Positions 11,158 to 23,085 of a stretch of DNA of 64,000 nt are shown here, one piece after another (positions within the stretch are counted from its first letter, which is position 1; each line of letters starts with the position of its first letter). The position numbers and the translations under genes were made by a program. The notes under the pieces were generated by a model. That model was given only the letters and a program-made list of their open reading frames with translations, made no database searches and had not been told where the DNA came from. The stretch is from Metallyticus violacea (taxonomy: Eukaryota > Arthropoda > Insecta > Mantodea > Metallyticidae), in contig CM060841.1 in the NCBI GenBank assembly GCA_030762175.1, positions 9,724,001-9,788,000 of the forward strand. Direction: 5' to 3'.

Positions 11158-12425
11158 GGTAACCATTTTCTAGGTATGATAAGACAAAAACTATATTTCA
11201 CTTTTCAATATAGTTATCTTTTATTGCAATACACTTCTCACATCTTTGAATTAACATTTCAATCCCTATTCCCCCAAAACAATAAGAAGTCTTGTCTGCA
11301 AAATGGGCATAAATAGCATCCATCACTTCATCGTCACACTTAAATTTCCTTCTTCGAAGATCCTTCTTCAGTTTTGAGAAGAGGAAATAGTCACTGGGAG
11401 CTAAATCTGGGCTGTAGGGTGGATGGTCAATCTCCATGAAGTCACATTTCTTCACAGTTTCCTTAGCAACAAGAGATGTGTGCACAGGCACATTGTCGTG
11501 AAGAAGGTGCACACCACCACTCAGCTTTCTTCGCCTTTTCTCTTTGATGGAAGCACGTAGTCTGTGCAGTAGGCCAGCATAGTATTCCCCATTTATGTTC
11601 CTCCCCTTGAAGTCAATGAAGAGTATTACTTCACTGTTCCAAAAGATTGTGGCTATGATCTTCTTGGTTGACTGAGTGACCTTAGCGTTTAGAGGCGGTG
11701 CTTCGCCAGATTTATGCCACTCCATTGATTCTCTTTTGGACAAGGGGTCATAGTAGAGGACCATAGTTTCATCTCCTGTAACAATGGTTTGCAGAACTTC
11801 TCTATCGTTTCCACGGTAGAGCTCTAAAAATGCCTGACAACAGATGACTCGTTGTAGCTTTTGGACTGAGGAAAGAAGTCTAGGCACCCATCTTGCACTA
11901 ACCTTATTCATGTTTAAATGTTCATGAATAATTCGGATGACTGTAGTTTTAGAAAGGCTCAGACTTACTTCTATTTCTGTAACTTTGAGCCGCCGGTCTT
12001 CCATAATTTCTCCTTCCACAAGAGCGATGTTTTCAGGAGTGAGCACCTCCAAGGGCCGACCGGCATGCCCTTCGTCTTCAATGCTTTCTCGACCCATTCG
12101 AAAAAGTTTGGCCCATTCTTTTATAGTAGCATATGAGCGGGATACTTCCCCATATACACCGTCCAATCGCTGTTTAATTTCATTTGGAGTAAGTCGTTCT
12201 TTTGTGAAGAACTTAATAACAGCTAGGTACTATATTTTGAACATGTCACAATTTTCTACATATAACCTTCTTTATGCAACTATATCTGAACAATGAACAT
12301 AGAGAAGCAGAAGTTACTGCTGCAATTATTTACTTAACAGATAAGGAATGACACCAGATAAGGGTTTTGTGAAAGCGATAATCCTTATTGGTGAGACCGG
12401 AAACTTATGGATCTACTCTCATTCG
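11158..12425 (-). mobile_element. Mariner element, family M1, copy 1 (near full length)
   Basis: The right end carries the family inverted repeat, ccggaaacttatggatctac, ending at about 12425. The left end keeps only the inner part (taaccattttctaggtatga) and lacks the outermost ~30 bases found at 41857, so the left terminus is replaced or diverged and no TA duplication is visible. The interior is co-linear with the copy at 41857-43116. Loss of one end would prevent normal excision. Confidence 0.85.
11198..12244 (-). pseudogene. Mariner transposase (D,D34D), one early nonsense codon
   Basis: Cut-and-paste DNA transposase acting at TA targets in the nucleus. From the family start (ATG at 12242-12244, MFK) the frame is 348 codons, close to the usual ~345 for mariners. 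It is broken only by TAG at codon 5 (12230-12232) where the copy at 42937 has GAG. After that stop, the frame is open to the TGA at 11198. Visible parts are an N-terminal helix-turn-helix region (SYATIKEWAKLFRMGRES), the WVPRLL linker, and all three catalytic aspartates in TGDET, LLHDN and PDLAPSDYF. I count 34 residues between the second and third. The first downstream ATG is within FRM, so re-initiation would lose half of the DNA-binding region. Confidence 0.85.
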
Positions 12426-13506
12426 CAATAAACAGGAAGGTATTGTGTAGGCGACAGTTGTTTTTACTTGTATTTATGCTTTTCCGTCCCCTATGCTATA
12501 AGGTAGTCCAAAATATAAATAATATTGATTACCACACTAGAGGAATCGTCTTATTTATATGCACATAAATTTTGCATTACCGTTTACTATTGTAAATGAT
12601 ATAATGAATAAATGTGTTAATGAAAACACTAAGACTGAGGTGTATTACAACTTAAGTTGTGCATGTAAAACTTGATTCACACATTAATATGAACATATCT
12701 AACAAGTGAAATGGGTAAGCTCTTTAACTCAGCAACTGCGGGGCACGTTGATCGAGTCACTCGTAGGCAAGAAACTGAAGCTGACATTTTTGATAGTGTT
12801 ACACCAAATGACTTTGTAGAGCATTACTCCATATGGAGTTGTATGGAAATATGCGGAATGACAAAAGTTGGTGGTACTAATTTTTTCCCGCTTTCCATTT
12901 GCATTCTAAAATGGATTTATGGGCCCTGACAAATGGTGTTGATGATAAACGATTTTTTTAGTAAATATAGTATGATTTTGATAGGCAGAATGTCTAGGAT
13001 AAGAGATGGTAAGATAGAAACATGTGCAAGATAAATTTCAATGCTTGAATATAAAGAGTGTCCCAATTATCTTGCTCACACTAAATAAATGGATCACCCG
13101 GTATACTGTGTAACGTTCTCCAAAACTTCATTAGTTTAAATTATAAAACAGTTTGTTTAATTCATTCTTTATTTTGTTTTGCTATCGTTAACCTATAATA
13201 TGCTGAATTTTAAAATTATAAATGCCAAATACCAAAATTTAAAGTTATAAGTGCTAAAATAAAAGTACTGACACTAAAAATTGTGAGATTTCAAATATCA
13301 AGTCATTGCATTTTGGTACCTCAGTCAACATTTACCAGCCCCAACAACCCCTTCAGTATACTTCTAAAAATAGAAAATTCAAGGTTAATAAATGTGGAAT
13401 ATTCCCTAAAGACAAGAAAAAAAAATCTCTGTTATTTACGTATATAAAATAGTATACCTAATATTTGATAAATGATATCCTTGAGAAATCAACTTCCCAA
13501 TAATTA
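12426..13506. other. Unassigned AT-rich DNA
   Basis: A 72-codon frame at 12711-12929 (+) has no recognisable domain. A phrase near 13050 (gagtgtcccaattat) resembles the end of some DNA transposons, but no partner end was found. Confidence 0.4.
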
Positions 13507-14759
13507 CGAAGGTCATACTGAAAGTTGTAGGCAACCCATTGTTAAAATTCAAATTCTAACAATGTAACAATAAGGACTACAGAATCGTAACCTACAGACT
13601 TTACACCACATGTTGGCACATTGTGACATCATTAGCTTCTATTGCGTAACCATAGGCAGTATTTCCAAAATGGTGGACATCAATGTTTCGTTTCGACAGC
13701 GTATTGTCATTGAATTCCTTGTTAAAGAGGGAAAAGCTGCTGCTGAAATTCACCTCAGACTTCAACGCGTCTATGGAGAAGTCTGCTGCGTGCTAGCAGA
13801 GTTAGAAGATGGGTGAAACATTTCAAAGATGGGAAAATGAATATCCAAGATGAGCCTCGTAGCGGTCGCCCGCGATCTGCCTCCACGGAATGCAACAAGG
13901 AAAGAGTTGATAAGCTCATTAGAGAAGACAGGCGTATCACTGTGGATGAAATCGATGCAAAACTTGCAGTAGCACAAAATGCAATGCAAGAAGTAATTAA
14001 AAACTTTGGTCGCCGAAAAGTTTGTACCCGTTGGGTCCCACGTTTATTGACCGAAGACCACAAACTTCAGAGAATAACCATCAGCCTAAACCATCTTCAG
14101 AGATTTCAAAACGAAGACGATGATTTTTTGACGTTATGACAGGCGGTGAAAGCTGGTTCCATTATCACGAACCTGAAACAAAACGTCAGAGTATGGAATG
14201 GCATCGAAGAAGAAAACGAAGACAGTGCGATCTGCTGGGAAGGCTATGGGTAGCGTCTTCTGGGATACACAGGGTGTCATTCTGGTTGATTTTCTTGAAC
14301 CTGGACAAACCATAAATACTGTCCCCTATATTTAGACACTTTGGAAGCTCCATCGTGCATTGCTTGATAAACGCCCTGAAAGATCATCCTGCAATAGGAT
14401 AATGCGCGTCCTCACAATGGAGAAGATCAGAACATTTGGGTGGGAAACTCTTGCACATCCTCCTTACAGTCCCGACTTGGCACCCTCCGACAATTATCTT
14501 TTTTGGTTCTGATAAGGAACTGATGCGAGGCTAACACTATGAGACGGGGGAGGATATTCGGAAAGCAGTGCATCACCGTCTTCGTGCAGCTGGAACGGAG
14601 TTCTATCGTAAGGGTGTTTCAAACTTGCAGAGCATTGGGGAAAATGAGTACAAAGAATAGGAGACTATGTTGAAAAATGAACTAAAATCTGTAGATTACG
14701 ATTACGGTAAATATTAATAGGTTTAAAATTGATGTTCACCACTTTCAGTATGACTCTCG
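13507..14759 (+). mobile_element. Mariner element, family M2 (1253 bp, both ends intact)
   Basis: The left end starts cgaaggtcatactgaaagtt and the right end is its imperfect reverse complement, actttcagtatgactctcg. TA is present on both sides (13505-13506 and 14760-14761), the expected target duplication. The length is typical of mariner. The sequence differs clearly from family M1, so it is a different subfamily. This is the only copy in the window. Confidence 0.9.
13670..14680 (+). pseudogene. Mariner transposase, inactivated (family M2)
   Basis: The start is MVDINVSFRQRIVIEF, with a helix-turn-helix region. A frameshift near 13790 separates this from WVKHFKDGK, then RSGRPR, KVCTRWVPRLL, MTGGESW, SMEWHR, DNARPH, PDLAPSDNYLF and the C-terminal GDYVEK-stop at 14678-14680. 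The first catalytic aspartate is replaced by glycine (GGE for GDE). A TAG precedes the second aspartate (14395-14397), and further frameshifts and stops follow. No active enzyme can come from this copy. Confidence 0.85.
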
Positions 14760-15648
14760 TAATTAAAAACATAACCTAAAAATAGACCTCACAATTTCGT
14801 TTCTAGTCTTATAAAATGAAACAGTTAATTGCCTAAAATCTAGAACTTGATCTTATGAAAGATATCTCTATAATTGAAAAAGATTGCCCAGAAGAGCAAG
14901 GCTCCAGCTTGACTAAAATTTCAGTGACACATTCTATATGCCCGGAGACAGCGTGAAACCAGACGTCGTCCAACTTTTCCACAATGAGTCTCCACCCATT
15001 TCTCCATTCACATCATTCATGCAAACAGTAGAAAAACAGTTACACACACACAAGAGTATCTTGCTCCGTCTTTCTCTCTCGTTCTTATCTTTGCTGGAGA
15101 ACAGTTTCAATCAGATGAACGGTAACCTCTCCCACGTACGCAATGAGAAACACATTGCTCGTTTGATGTTACGCAGAAGAAGAGAACCTGAGAGTCCCAC
15201 GAAAAGCGAGAATATCATGTGAATTTGTTAACTCTGCTTGCTTTCAATATGCATAGCTCTCACACAGCATCACTTCAGAAACCCAACTGCGCACTAAGTT
15301 TTTGCTATCAGAAAAAATACGAACTGTCAGGCTGGAAAACTTCTAGAGCCATATATTTTTTATTTTGAGAAACTTTCTTTCTTTTAGATGCCTCTCAAGT
15401 TTTCCCATTGCTAGAAATGAATAAGGGGGAACAACTATAAGGGAACATACCTTATATATTATTCTTTATAAAAACATAAATGAATGAATACATACATAGG
15501 TACATAATACCTTTATAACCTTTGCACGGGTCCGCCGGACCGTATGAGCCTTTCATAATACACAAAAGGTACATTATTTAAATATATATGTAAATACGTC
15601 ATACCTCCATTGCTTAACGCAGATAAAGAAATAATGATAACAACAACC

Positions 15649-15690
<42 letters not shown>

Positions 15691-15756
15691 ATTATTATCA
15701 TCATCTTAATATACTCATACAGGATAAAGAACCCTTCCCCTTGTCAGTGGAATAAG

Positions 15757-15787
<31 letters not shown>

Positions 15788-15879
15788 GGTGTTTACTTAT
15801 ATATATATAATTTTTTTAATTCAGTTTTGTCCCCCCCCCCGCCGCTCCCCCCGCTTTTCAGTATTTTCACACTTGCACT
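14760..15879. repeat. Unassigned DNA with simple repeats
   Basis: A 94-codon frame (14938-15222, +) has no recognisable domain. Simple repeats follow: (TAA)n at about 15650-15686, (TA)n at 15760-15787 and a C run near 15831-15841. Confidence 0.5.
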
Positions 15880-16300
15880 GTCAACGTTCGACATGAATTT
15901 GCCTATCTGCTCCTCATCTTTGCCTGCCAGCAGAGCCCTGTGACAGAGGAAGGCGGCAGGTACTTATTTAGTTTTCTCCACACCTCAGTGCTGCTACAGT
16001 GCGCTAGCATGTGCGACCATGATTCTTCCCCTGTCCATAAAGGGCAAATTCTCAATCCATTTTTACCTGGGAATCTGATCTGCCGCCATGACCCAAGCCT
16101 AAACCACGTGAGTCGCTGTTTAATGAGTCTGGCCCCTGTTTTGATGTACTGCTTCCATCTCCCACACAGATTTTCAACCCATTTGCACTTCTAATGAGAT
16201 ATTCTCTCCGCATTGCGCGATTGTAAGCTGCCTGTCTATATTCTTCAGGCGGTTCCTGACCTCCCTCCATATAGTTTTCCTGTTACCTTGGCCTACTGTC
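15880..16300 (-). pseudogene. LINE 3' coding fragment, family L, copy 2
   Basis: Shares with the 6945 copy the tgcctgccagca phrase at the left, the ctgttttgatgtactgctt block and the tatattcttcaggcggttcc region. Read on the minus strand it corresponds to the same post-RT region, with the CxxC region mutated. Several stops and frameshifts are present. Confidence 0.6.
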
Positions 16301-17119
16301 CAAGACAAAAACACACTCCTTCAATATTAAAAATACAAAAGAGAAAATTAGAACTGAATATAGCATATACCATGTGTCCCAGTCAGTCATCTGCCGGTTA
16401 TGCGTGTTTCCAAATCAGTTGGTGTATTTATTTATTGTTTGAATATAACAGGCTTAACCCCGATCTTTTTCATTACCACATACAATCTCATACTATATTT
16501 TATAAAACTAACTTATATACAAAAAGATAAAAGGCCTATAAAAAGAAAACAAAAGAAACAAAAAGATGGTGGCATGGCAATTAATGGCAATGCAATTATT
16601 TATAATTTCAATACTTATGTTATTCTACAAAAATAATTATTTATTATTCTATTTCTAAACTGAGTTTCAGACATATTAAAAACATTTACATTAAAATAAT
16701 AAAAGTTCATTAGATAAATACCTAATTCTATTTAATGGCGAGTGTTTATGAATTTCTGTATTTACTCTGGAGGTGAAAAAAAAAAACTCCTTAAATCTAC
16801 TTATTCTATTTGGTGCATAAAAGAACATATTTGCAATATACTGATATCATCAATAGTAGAATGTAATATTGTATGCAAAAATATCAATCCCATAATATCA
16901 CTTCTAAAATTAAAAGTTTTAAATTTAAATATTCTAATAGGGTTTCGTAATATATGAGCATAGGACAATATCCAATTCTTTTAAAATATTAGTTTTAACT
17001 AATATAAGTTTCTTTATAAAGTGTGTTTATTGTGTTGATTATAGCATTATCAACTTGTCTTATTAAAATCAGAAGCGATTTATTGTTAAAGCCGATCGAT
17101 AAGTTCCCAAACGGCCCGA
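16301..17119. other. Unassigned AT-rich DNA
   Basis: Nothing recognisable was seen; A-rich frames around 16400-16960 have low-complexity composition. Confidence 0.45.
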
Positions 17120-17325
17120 ATGTTATGTTATCCCGAAGTCGATAGCCGACTCATTTCCTCGTTCTTTTGTGAAACTTAAGTGCCATTCCACACACTGTGT
17201 CTTATTCTCAAAATGTGCCCTTAATCTTTGCAAAGTATCGGTCGGTGTTACTCCCTCCCGCGACAAAAACTTAAGAATAAACACGTTGTGCAATCCATTG
17301 CTGCACATCTTGCTCGGACATGGTG
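17120..17325 (-). pseudogene. Mariner-like transposase N-terminus (fragment)
   Basis: The minus strand reads MSEQDVQQ near 17320 and, after a frameshift, LKFLSREGVTPTDTLQRL and CVEWHLSFTKERGNES. The spacing fits the helix-turn-helix of mariner-type proteins (a G-x-x-x-x-E/D-T-L-Q-R-L block followed by an E-W-H-x-x-F block). No catalytic part or terminal repeat is seen. It is not family M1 or M2. Confidence 0.45.
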
Positions 17326-18602
17326 CCGCTGACTAACGAAACGGCTGTGCGATGGGAACGACTCCTCCCTGTTCCTGAAAACCCACACGTTAGGTTTCAA
17401 AGCCATGTCTCGGGATAAAATAAAAATTCCGGTTTATATATATTCACCCCTCGCATTTATATTATTACATTATGATAAAACATGCATTTCATTTCTTGTT
17501 TCTACGTTCCAAAGCGTTGACTATACCTAGTAGATATATTTCAATAACTTGAGGCATAAAATTTATTACATTATGTTGAAAAAGTATTCAAAGCTCTTTG
17601 AACGTTTTCTAGGTGTTAAAATTACGAATAAACCCCAGAGCATCGCGGGTTTAGAAAGTAAATGCATTACAGTTTTTATGTACACTAAGTTTGTATTAAA
17701 ATATTTTATTGTGAAGCGCTACGGCAGGGCTGCTGAAATGTCATGGTGCAATGTAACAGTTATTTCTATAGCTTCACTCCAGCTTTCTTTCGTTTTTTCA
17801 ACTGTTTCTCACAACCGCGTAGCTAATGAAATTTCTAGAACAAGTACCCGTGCACGGCCCGCCACGTTTGTTGCACAACAAAATAATTAATGAGAATCGC
17901 GTTCCTCTGTTTTAATTAATGATGCACAAGCAAAGAGAAATGGGAGAAAAGCAGGGCGCAAAAGAAGCCCGCATTCCATGCATCGCACAATGCCCTGCTG
18001 AATGAATATTTTTCTTTTATTTATTGCAAACTCTGTTGTTTTTTGTTCTTGTTGTTACTCCTGTATTTCTCATACCGAGACACTAACAACAATGCTCATA
18101 CTCTGGTTTTAAATTCAGTTTTATTTTTTATGTTCAGATATGAGGTGAGAGCATTTTTAAACGAGTTACTCTTAAAATTCTCTTTGCGGTTTCAAGATAT
18201 GAAAGTCTATTGGCCTATTTCACTATTGCCTTCATTTTGTCTCATTGGCACTGTAACTATTTGTGCGTCGGTCGGTTTTTATTCTATATTCATTTGCTAA
18301 TTAGAACACTATTTCTTCTATGAAACATTTGTTTACGACCATTTTTCAATGCCTTGTTGACGTTTTGAAATAATACTACTTAATCGTTATGGGTATTGAT
18401 GCTCTCGGCCTTAAATTTTCTTATATAAATTTAAAAATAATAGACATACTGCAGTAAAATTTAACACAACATACCTTGGCGAATAGAAAGCATGTTTCCG
18501 GAAGTACATTGAGCTTGAAAATCGATTGTGGGGTTCCTTGTCTTCGGCAGTAGTGGGATACAAGATTCTTAACATCAATGACGCATTTGCATAATGAATA
18601 TA
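17326..18602. other. Unassigned DNA
   Basis: Frames at 17549-17890 and 18043-18300 (+) have no recognisable domain. No shared repeat was noticed. Confidence 0.4.
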
Positions 18603-19524
18603 TGAGTGTAGGTCCATTAGTTTCCGGCCTAACCATTTTCTAGGTATGATAAAGACCAAAACTACAATAGCTACCTTTTATCGCAATACACTTCTCACAT
18701 ATTTTAATTAACATTTAAACCCCTCCCCCTCAAATATAGTCAGAAGTCTTGTCTGCAAAATGGGCATAAACAGCATCCATCACTGCTTCGTCACACTTAA
18801 ATTTCCTTCCCCGAAGGTCCTTCTTGAGTAGAGAAGAGATAATAGTCACTGCGAGCTAGATCTGGGCTTTAGGGTGGATGGGCGATCTCCTTGAAGCCAC
18901 ACTTCTTCACAGCTTCGTTACCGTGAAGAAGAGGCGCACACCAGCTTTCCTCGCCTCTTCTCTTTGATGGAAGCACGTAGTCTGTGCAGTACGCCAGCAT
19001 AGTACTCTCCATTTACTGTGATGTTCCTCTCCTTGAAGTCAATGAAGAGTATTCCTTCACAGTCCCAAAAGATTGTGGCCATGAGCTTCTTGATTGAGTG
19101 AATGACCTTGGCCTTTGGAGGCGGTGCTTCGCCAGATTTACGCCAGTCCATTGATTCTCTTTTGGACATGGGATCATGGTTTCATCTCCTGTAACAATGG
19201 TTTGCAGAACTTCCCTCTCGTTACCACGGCAGAGCTCCAAAAATACCTGATAACAGATGACTTGTTGCTACTTTTGGACTGAGGAAAGAAGTCTAGGCAC
19301 CCATCTTGCACTAACCTTATTCATGTTTAAATATTCATGAATAATTATAAGAACTGTTGTTTTAGAAAGACCCAACATTGTTATTATTTCTGTAACTTTG
19401 AGCCGCCGGTCTTCCATAATTTCTCCTTCCACAAGAACGATGTTTTCAGGAGTGAGCACCTCCAAGGGCCGACCTGCACGTCCTTCGTCTTCAATGCTTT
19501 CTCAACCCATTCGAAAAAGTTTGG
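18603..19524 (-). mobile_element. Mariner element, family M1, copy 2 (5' truncated)
   Basis: The left terminal repeat is nearly complete: tgagtgtaggtcc, then tttccggcctaaccattttc, preceded by TA at 18601-18602. The coding region on the minus strand is recognisable from RLKVTEI and NKVSARWVPRLLSSVQK to EGILFIDFKERN and RLRASIKEKR. Small deletions remove the segment with the second catalytic aspartate (near 18920) and the stop region. Homology to family M1 ends at about 19524, so the N-terminal ~60 codons and the right terminal repeat are lost. Confidence 0.85.
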
Positions 19525-20167
19525 AAAATTATAGAACTACGCTCTTACAGTACGTATGAACTTACTGTTTGAACCGGTAAGTGGTTGAACAGCGCATGTA
19601 CTAAAAAACTGAGTCAATAATGGAATGCCAAAGACAATTTACTGCACAATTTGGGATATAAAGCGAAGGAAATGGAAATCATTACAACACTTTTCACAAA
19701 GGAGGACATCCCAGAAGCACCGTTGTAAGAAGTAAAACCAGACCACAGGTATCTACAGATTTATTAGTTTATTGACTGACATTGGAATGACGCATTCCCC
19801 GTCATTTGTGCACTTCTTTAATCCTAACGTTATAGTTCCAGATCTATGTCTATAGTGAACTTAAGACTTGACTTCCAGCTTATCAACTACGTCTTGAGAT
19901 GTAGTTTGTCTTTCCAGATTTTCAAAACCTAGTGAAATGAGTTGTGCAATCTCATCACACTAGTCACATAGACGGCATGTGGGATTTCCATGGTAGAGTA
20001 CCATTGTCTTAGGTCAATAGGGTGTTTCGAATTTTATTTATTACTTTTTCGAAATTAAAAACATGTATTGCAGAAAATTGCCATTTCACCTGGTAATTAA
20101 ACACAAAAGGAACCAAAGTTCCAGTATTATATTATTACAGCAACTAAAAACGTTCAGATTATAGGGA

Positions 20168-20215
<48 letters not shown>

Positions 20216-20329
20216 AATGACTAATAAACATTATACTTGAATAATACGAAAAAGTTATACGAATATCATATATATTTCATGTGAATGAGTGCGTTCTTGT
20301 TAACGTTTTCTTTTGTTGTCAATATAATG
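19525..20329. other. Unassigned DNA with a (TA)n tract
   Basis: Nothing recognised apart from a pure (AT)n run at about 20171-20213. Confidence 0.45.
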
Positions 20330-20368
20330 CTACTACTACTATTACTACTACCACTACCACCACTACTT

Positions 20369-20423
<55 letters not shown>

Positions 20424-21466
20424 CAGTACCACCACTACTAGTACTACTACTATTACTACTACTATTACTACTACTACTACTATTACTACTACTATTACTA
20501 CTACTACTATTACTACTACTATTACTACTACTATTACTACCACTATTACTACTACTATTATTACTACTATTATTACTATTACTACTACTATTACTACTAT
20601 TACTACTACTATTACTACTACTATTATTACTACTATTATTACTATTACTACTACTACTACTATTACTACTATTACTACTATTACTATTACTACTACTATT
20701 ACTACTACTATTACTACTATTACTACTACTACTACTACTACTACTACTATTACTATTACTACTACTATTACTACTACTATTACTACCACTATTACTACTA
20801 CTATTATTACTACTATTATTACTATTACTACTACTACTACTATTACTACTATTACTACTATTACTATTACTACTACTATTACTACTACTATTATTACTAC
20901 TACTATTACTACTATTACTACTACTATTACTACTACTATTACTACTACTATTATTACTACTACTATTACTATTACTACTACTATTACTACTACTACTATT
21001 ACTATTACTACTATTACTACTACTACTATTACTACTACTATTACTACTACTGCTATTACTACTATTACTACTATTACTACTACTATTACTATTATTACTA
21101 CTACTATTACTACTACTATTACTACTACTATTACTACTATTATTACTACTATTACTACTATTACTATTACTACTATTATTACTACTATTATTACTACTAC
21201 TATTACTACTATTATTACTACTATTACCACTACTATTACTATTACTACTATTACCACTATTACTACTACTATTACTACTATTACTACTATTATTACTACT
21301 ACTATTATTACTACTATTATTACTACTACTATTACTACTATTACTACTACTATTATTACTACTATTATTACTACTACTATTATTACTACTATTATTACTA
21401 CTACTATTACTACTATTACTACTACTATTATTACTACTATTATTACTACTACTATTACTACTACCA
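20330..21466. repeat. 1.1-kb compound trinucleotide microsatellite (TAC/TAT)n
   Basis: About 1137 bases keep almost perfect 3-base periodicity of tac and tat, with rare tgc or cac. Because the period is 3, all frames stay open and give artificial poly-Thr/Ile, poly-Leu and poly-Val open frames of about 380-410 codons. I do not regard these as genes: composition is uniform and codon choice is dictated by the repeat. Confidence 0.95.
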
Positions 21467-22480
21467 CTTCCTAACTGTGCAAGAAAGTTTATCAGGATGA
21501 GTAGGGGCGAGGGGGGTGAGTTCTAATGCCTGTCGCTAGGTCTCCTGCATTCCGTTCGTTTTGCAGGCACCCTAACATGAACTGAACAGTTTCAACTGAA
21601 TTATTTTGTGCTTTAGTGCTCATTTTTATGAAGAAACGTACGTAAAAGTAAGAAAGAAGACACCAATAAAATTGGAGGATATTTTTGGAACCCCAAAAGA
21701 ATTGTGTAATAGTAAGCACTCTTCCTACTTACCCAGATGTAATGAAGTATATCTCTTCACTACAATACAATTAAAGGGCGACAGAAATACAGAACGTGCG
21801 GTGTGAGCAATTGCAGAAAAAGTTGCAAATATGAAAGTGCATACGTGAGCACGCTTAGATCCCTGTAGTTTCCATGGCGACAGTTACAGGAATGGCTGTA
21901 AGTATTGTAATATTGAAACAATGAAAGCAGGAAAAAGCAGAAAATCCAATGAACCGAACTAGACTAGGTTAAGTGAGATATAAAAACGGAATGATTACTC
22001 CACATTACAACAAATACTGCATTTATTTTGTGAGCCGTTAAGGATGAAAATCAACAAAATATTTTAAAAAGGACAAAAAACTGTTGATTGATCAGGGGAT
22101 AGGTTGAAAGCTTGTTTGATGGTTGAAAGTTTGGACAGTAGTAACAGCAAAAGCATTAAGGGAGGTGATTCAAGAATCGTAAAATGAAAGAGCCTCTCTC
22201 TACTCCTACAGAAGCCGCACAATAGGAGGGAACAACTCCTTCAGGTTTGAAATTTGAACCTGCACCAAGAGCTGATAAACGAAAATATATTACGCATGAG
22301 AATTCTTTCATAAGTTCCCGAAGTTACTGATAAAACAGAAAAGAGGTAGCAATTGCGTCGGCAGGTTTATAACATTCTTAAAAATGAGGAGAGTAAATTG
22401 ATAGATAAGAATAAATTTCAACTTGAAGTGAAGAAAATCATATTGGTGTGTGTTGTACAGAGGAATTAGAGAAAATATTT
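21467..22480. other. Unassigned DNA
   Basis: A G-rich stretch follows the microsatellite (21500-21525). No gene is recognised. The part from about 22080 may belong to the same element as the next entry, but I cannot show it. Confidence 0.35.
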
Positions 22481-22778
22481 TTTATTCATGATAAAAAGAC
22501 TAAACATTGTTTTGACAAAAAAGAGGATAATAAATCACAGACGAACCAAAATAGAAGAGCACTGTTTTCTAGTTGAAAACCGAGACAATAAATATGTCGG
22601 TTGCGGTTCACTTTCTGAATCAGCCGCATCAAACAACATTGTTTCGTCAAGCGTTAAATCTCTGGAGAAGAACAACGCGGACTGTTTCCTGGGATGTGAT
22701 GGTACTAGTACTAACGTCAATTCTAGAACAGGCGAGATAAAATTTCTACAGAATCGTGTTGGAAGAGCTATGCAATGA
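22481..22778 (+). pseudogene. Fragment resembling a repetitive arthropod transposase-like protein
   Basis: The 96-codon frame includes KIEEHCFLVENRDNKYVG and, further on, DCFLGCDGTSTNVNSRTGE and FLQNRVGRAMQ. The EEH..LV....KY-G and GCDGT-x-x-N-x-x-x-x-G blocks resemble a repeated, transposon-like protein type I associate with invertebrate genomes. I cannot name the superfamily. The frame stops where such proteins would continue with a Q-W motif, and upstream DNA has many stops. The identification is tentative. Confidence 0.3.
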
Positions 22779-23085
22779 TATAGTAGTAATGGACGTTTTA
22801 TTGTAGCAGTATTACAATACATTCAAATAAATACAACTGTCACATGGTTACGGCCGAACATGCTAATGTCGTCCTTATAACAATCAAAATGATCATACAT
22901 ACGTACATTCATATATACAAATCTACATGCACACACACATACATACAAACACATCGAGATATTTAAGTTTTCTATTAATGATTTTATATACAAATACATA
23001 AACATGAATGGAACCCTTATCCTTGAGCCCCCCTTCCGTTTACTTACACTCCTTTCCAACCCGCCCCTCTCCACTATAATCATTA
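22779..23085. other. Unassigned DNA
   Basis: A CA/TA-rich stretch (22900-22950) is present; nothing else is recognised. Confidence 0.4.

Noticed and set aside
13040..13100. End-like phrase of a DNA transposon near gagtgtcccaattat
   Set aside because: No inverted partner or coding remnant found nearby.
20281..21526. Open frames of about 380-413 codons (poly-Thr/Ile, poly-Leu, poly-Val)
   Set aside because: They are a by-product of a 3-base microsatellite, open in several frames and on both strands at once.
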